From Micromonospora siamensis (GTDB lineage Bacteria > Actinomycetota > Actinomycetes > Mycobacteriales > Micromonosporaceae): a stretch of DNA of 64,000 nucleotides. Numbering within the stretch: the first letter of the stretch is position 1; each line of letters opens with the position of its first letter. The stretch lies in assembly GCF_900090305.1 (NCBI RefSeq), contig NZ_LT607751.1, positions 1,736,001-1,800,000 of the forward strand, given 5' to 3'. The notes under the pieces were generated by a model that worked only from the letters and a program-made list of their open reading frames with translations, had not been told where the DNA came from and did not search any database. Made by a program: the position numbers and the translations under genes. Below, piece after piece: positions 62,025 through 64,000 of this stretch.

Positions 62025-63359
62025 ATGAGCACCGACGCCGAGAAGACGAGCACCGACGCCGGCGAGCCGACCGCCGACCGGGCCGGTACGACGCTCTCCC
62101 GCCGCCGGGCGATCACCCTGGCCGGTGTCGGGGTGGCCGGCGTCGCCGGGGTGGCCGGCGGGGCCGGCGCGCTGATCCGGGGCGCGGCCGACCACGCCTC
62201 GGCCGGCGCCGGCGCTCCCGCCGACGCGGTGCCCTTCCACGGCGCGCACCAGGCCGGCATCACCACCCCGGCCCAGGACCGGCTGCACTTCGTCGCCTTC
62301 GACGTGATCACCAAGGACCGGGGCCGGCTGGTCGCCATGCTCCAGGAGTGGACGGCCGCCGCCGCCCGGATGACCACTGGCCGCGACGCCGGGGTGTTCG
62401 GCGCGGTCGGCGGCGTGCCGGAGGCCCCGCCGGACGACACGGGTGAGGCGCTCGGGCTGCCCCCGTCCCAGCTCACCCTGACCGTCGGCTTCGGCCCGAC
62501 GCTGTTCCGCGACGCGCAGGGACGGGACCGGTTCGGGATCGCCGACCAGCGTCCACCGGCCCTGGCCGACCTGCCGCACTTCGCCGGGGACGCCCTGCGC
62601 CCGGAGATCTCCGGCGGCGACATCTGCGTCCAGGCCTGCGCCAACGACCCGCAGGTGGCGGTGCACGCCATCCGCAACCTGGCGCGCATCGGCATGGGCG
62701 TGGTGAGCGTCCGCTGGTCGCAGCTCGGCTTCGGGCGTACGTCGTCGACCTCCCGGGAGCAGGCGACCCCGCGCAACCTGTTCGGCTTCAAGGACGGCAC
62801 GGCGAACCTCAAGGCCGAGGACGCCGCCCTGCTCCGCGAGCAGCTGTGGGCCCAGCCCGGCGACGGACCGGACTGGATGACCGGCGGGTCGTACGCCGTC
62901 ACCCGCAAGATCCGGATGCAGATCGAGACCTGGGACCGCAGCTCGCTGGGGGAGCAGGAGCAGATCGTCGGGCGGACCAAGGGCAGCGGTGCGCCGCTGG
63001 GCCGCCGGGACGAGTTCGACGAGCCGGACTTCGCCGCCCGCGGGGACGACGGGCAACCGGTGATCGCCGAGACCTCGCACGTGCGGTTGGCCCACCCCAC
63101 CCTCAACAACGGTGCCCGGCTGCTGCGCCGTGGCTACAACTTCGTCGACGGCTCGGACGGCCTGGGCCGGCTCGACGCGGGGCTCTTCTTCATCGCGTAC
63201 CAGCGGGACCCGCGCCGGCAGTTCGTGCCCATCCAGACCCAGCTGTCCCGGCACGACGCGATGAACGAGTACCTGCGGCACGTCTCCAGCGCGTTGTTCG
63301 CCTGCCCGCCCGGGGTGTCCGACGCCGGCGACCACTGGGGCCGGGCCCTCTTCGCCTGA
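62025..63359 (+). CDS. efeB: Deferrochelatase / DyP-type peroxidase
   Basis: A 444-aa Tat-exported haem peroxidase. LSRRRAITLAGVGVAGVAGV (RR at 26-28) is the signal. The DyP hallmark G-F-K-D-G-T is at 254-259 and the probable haem-ligand histidine is H352 in ETSHVRLAHP. It completes the EfeUOB system, where it oxidises ferrous iron or removes iron from haem. GGAGG precedes the ATG. Confidence 0.94.
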   Translation: MSTDAEKTSTDAGEPTADRAGTTLSRRRAITLAGVGVAGVAGVAGGAGALIRGAADHASAGAGAPADAVPFHGAHQAGITTPAQDRLHFVAFDVITKDRGRLVAMLQEWTAAAARMTTGRDAGVFGAVGGVPEAPPDDTGEALGLPPSQLTLTVGFGPTLFRDAQGRDRFGIADQRPPALADLPHFAGDALRPEISGGDICVQACANDPQVAVHAIRNLARIGMGVVSVRWSQLGFGRTSSTSREQATPRNLFGFKDGTANLKAEDAALLREQLWAQPGDGPDWMTGGSYAVTRKIRMQIETWDRSSLGEQEQIVGRTKGSGAPLGRRDEFDEPDFAARGDDGQPVIAETSHVRLAHPTLNNGARLLRRGYNFVDGSDGLGRLDAGLFFIAYQRDPRRQFVPIQTQLSRHDAMNEYLRHVSSALFACPPGVSDAGDHWGRALFA

Positions 63360-63394
63360 ACCGGCCGCGCCGCTGGCGAACCGGGGCCCGACCG

Positions 63395-63420
63395 GGGATC
63401 ATGATGGTGACCGTGATCCC
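63395..63420. other. Inverted repeat upstream of mtrA
   Basis: GGGATCA and TGATCCC, 12 bp apart, lie between the efeB stop and the mtrA start. They could terminate efeB transcription or be a regulatory site of mtrA. Confidence 0.35.
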
Positions 63421-63453
63421 ACCGACGTGAACGGGGATGCCAACATAAACCCC

Positions 63454-64000
63454 ATGAGAGCCCGGGTACTGGTGGTCGACGACGACCCCGCGCTCGCCGA
63501 GATGCTCGGCATCGTCCTGCGCAGTGAGGGCTTCGTGCCGTCCTTCGTCGCCGACGGGGAACGGGCGCTGGCCGCGTTCCGGGACAGTCGACCCGACATC
63601 GTCCTGCTGGACCTGATGCTGCCGGGCATGAGCGGCATCGACGTGGCGCGCGCCATCCGCGGCGAGTCCGGCGTGCCGATCGTGATGCTCACCGCCAAGA
63701 GCGACACCGTCGACGTGGTGCTCGGGCTGGAGTCGGGCGCCGACGACTACGTGGTCAAGCCGTTCAAGCCCAAGGAGCTGGTGGCCCGGATGCGGGCCCG
63801 GCTGCGTCGGGGCGAGGACGTGGCGCCGGAGATGCTGACCATCGGGCCGCCCGGGAACCAGATCACCATCGACGTGCCGGCGCACACGGTGAGCCGGGAC
63901 GGCGAGGAGGTCAAGCTCACCCCGCTGGAGTTCGACCTGCTGGTCGCGCTGGCCCGCAAGCCGCGCCAGGTGTTCACCCGCGAGGTGCTGCTGGAGCAGG
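63454..64000 (+). CDS. mtrA: Response regulator MtrA (3' end cut by the window)
   Basis: The visible 182 codons are an OmpR-type response regulator. The receiver has V-V-D-D-D at 7-11, phosphoacceptor D53 (IVLLDLMLPGMSG), T81-A-K (MLTAKSD) and K103 in VVKPFKPKEL. It is followed by the start of the winged helix (TVSRDGEEVKLTPLEFDLLVALARKPRQVFTREVLLEQ). The exact fit with MtrA of actinobacteria, and its place after sahH, identify it. MtrA with MtrB controls cell-wall and division genes and is usually essential. About 45 residues are missing. Confidence 0.93.
   Translation, partial: MRARVLVVDDDPALAEMLGIVLRSEGFVPSFVADGERALAAFRDSRPDIVLLDLMLPGMSGIDVARAIRGESGVPIVMLTAKSDTVDVVLGLESGADDYVVKPFKPKELVARMRARLRRGEDVAPEMLTIGPPGNQITIDVPAHTVSRDGEEVKLTPLEFDLLVALARKPRQVFTREVLLEQ

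Overview
The window is very GC-rich, almost fully coding on both strands, with frequent GTG starts, stop/start overlaps (TGATG, GTGA, ATGA), Tat signals and WhiB, DUF3499, TIGR03089 and F420-biosynthesis genes. This points to a high-GC actinomycete. The gene content fits Micromonosporaceae (Micromonospora-like); the family-level placement is inference. No rRNA, tRNA, CRISPR array, insertion sequence or prophage was seen.

Layout. (1) 0-5.5 kb: a serine hydrolase cut at the left edge, a membrane protein, a hotdog thioesterase, acetoacetyl-CoA synthetase and a TIGR03089 protein. (2) 5.6-19.7 kb: a conserved block with a GT4 glycosyltransferase, manC, a Nudix hydrolase, an HTH regulator, fbiB and fbiA (F420 side chain), a Pro-rich membrane protein, fbiC (FO synthase), a Tat-peptide/DUF4331/small-protein trio, whiB, a zincin-like protein and DUF3499. 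(3) 19.8-41.5 kb: a polyamine/agmatine/GABA catabolic island. It holds an FAD amine oxidase-like gene, a flavin reductase-fold protein, an aminotransferase, an Lrp regulator, a complete polyamine ABC transporter, a second FAD oxidase, a saccharopine-dehydrogenase-family protein and agmatinase. Two secreted proteins follow, then an acetaldehyde-type dehydrogenase with DUF779 and a GAF regulator, then GABA aminotransferase, aminobutyraldehyde dehydrogenase and another aldehyde dehydrogenase. (4) 41.5-48.6 kb: a polymorphic-toxin locus with a deaminase-SUKH protein, YbaB-like and WXG100 proteins, a 1518-residue toxin carrying a papain-like glutamine deamidase domain and a RelA/SpoT-like C-terminus, and a candidate immunity protein. 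(5) 48.6-57.7 kb: endonuclease V, a secreted/membrane protein, then manB, Trm112-like, SIS, CDF transporter, manA and sahH. (6) 58.1-64 kb: three small membrane/TPR genes, the efeUOB iron-uptake operon behind a DtxR/IdeR-type box, and the start of mtrA.

How the genes connect. Blocks 2, 5 and the end of 6 keep the gene neighbourhood I recall from mycobacteria (Rv3268 down to mtrA/Rv3246c): TIGR03089, glycosyltransferase, GDP-mannose synthesis, F420 side chain, whiB, zincin, DUF3499, phosphomannomutase, SIS, manA, sahH, mtrA. Blocks 3 and 4 look like about 31 kb of accessory DNA set between DUF3499 and manB. ManA, ManB and ManC together make GDP-mannose from fructose-6-phosphate. FbiA, FbiB and FbiC make most of cofactor F420. 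In the catabolic island, imported polyamines or agmatine would be turned into putrescine, aminobutyraldehyde, GABA and succinate semialdehyde, under an Lrp-type regulator whose candidate operator (GCAACGGAATCC) occurs twice around its gene.
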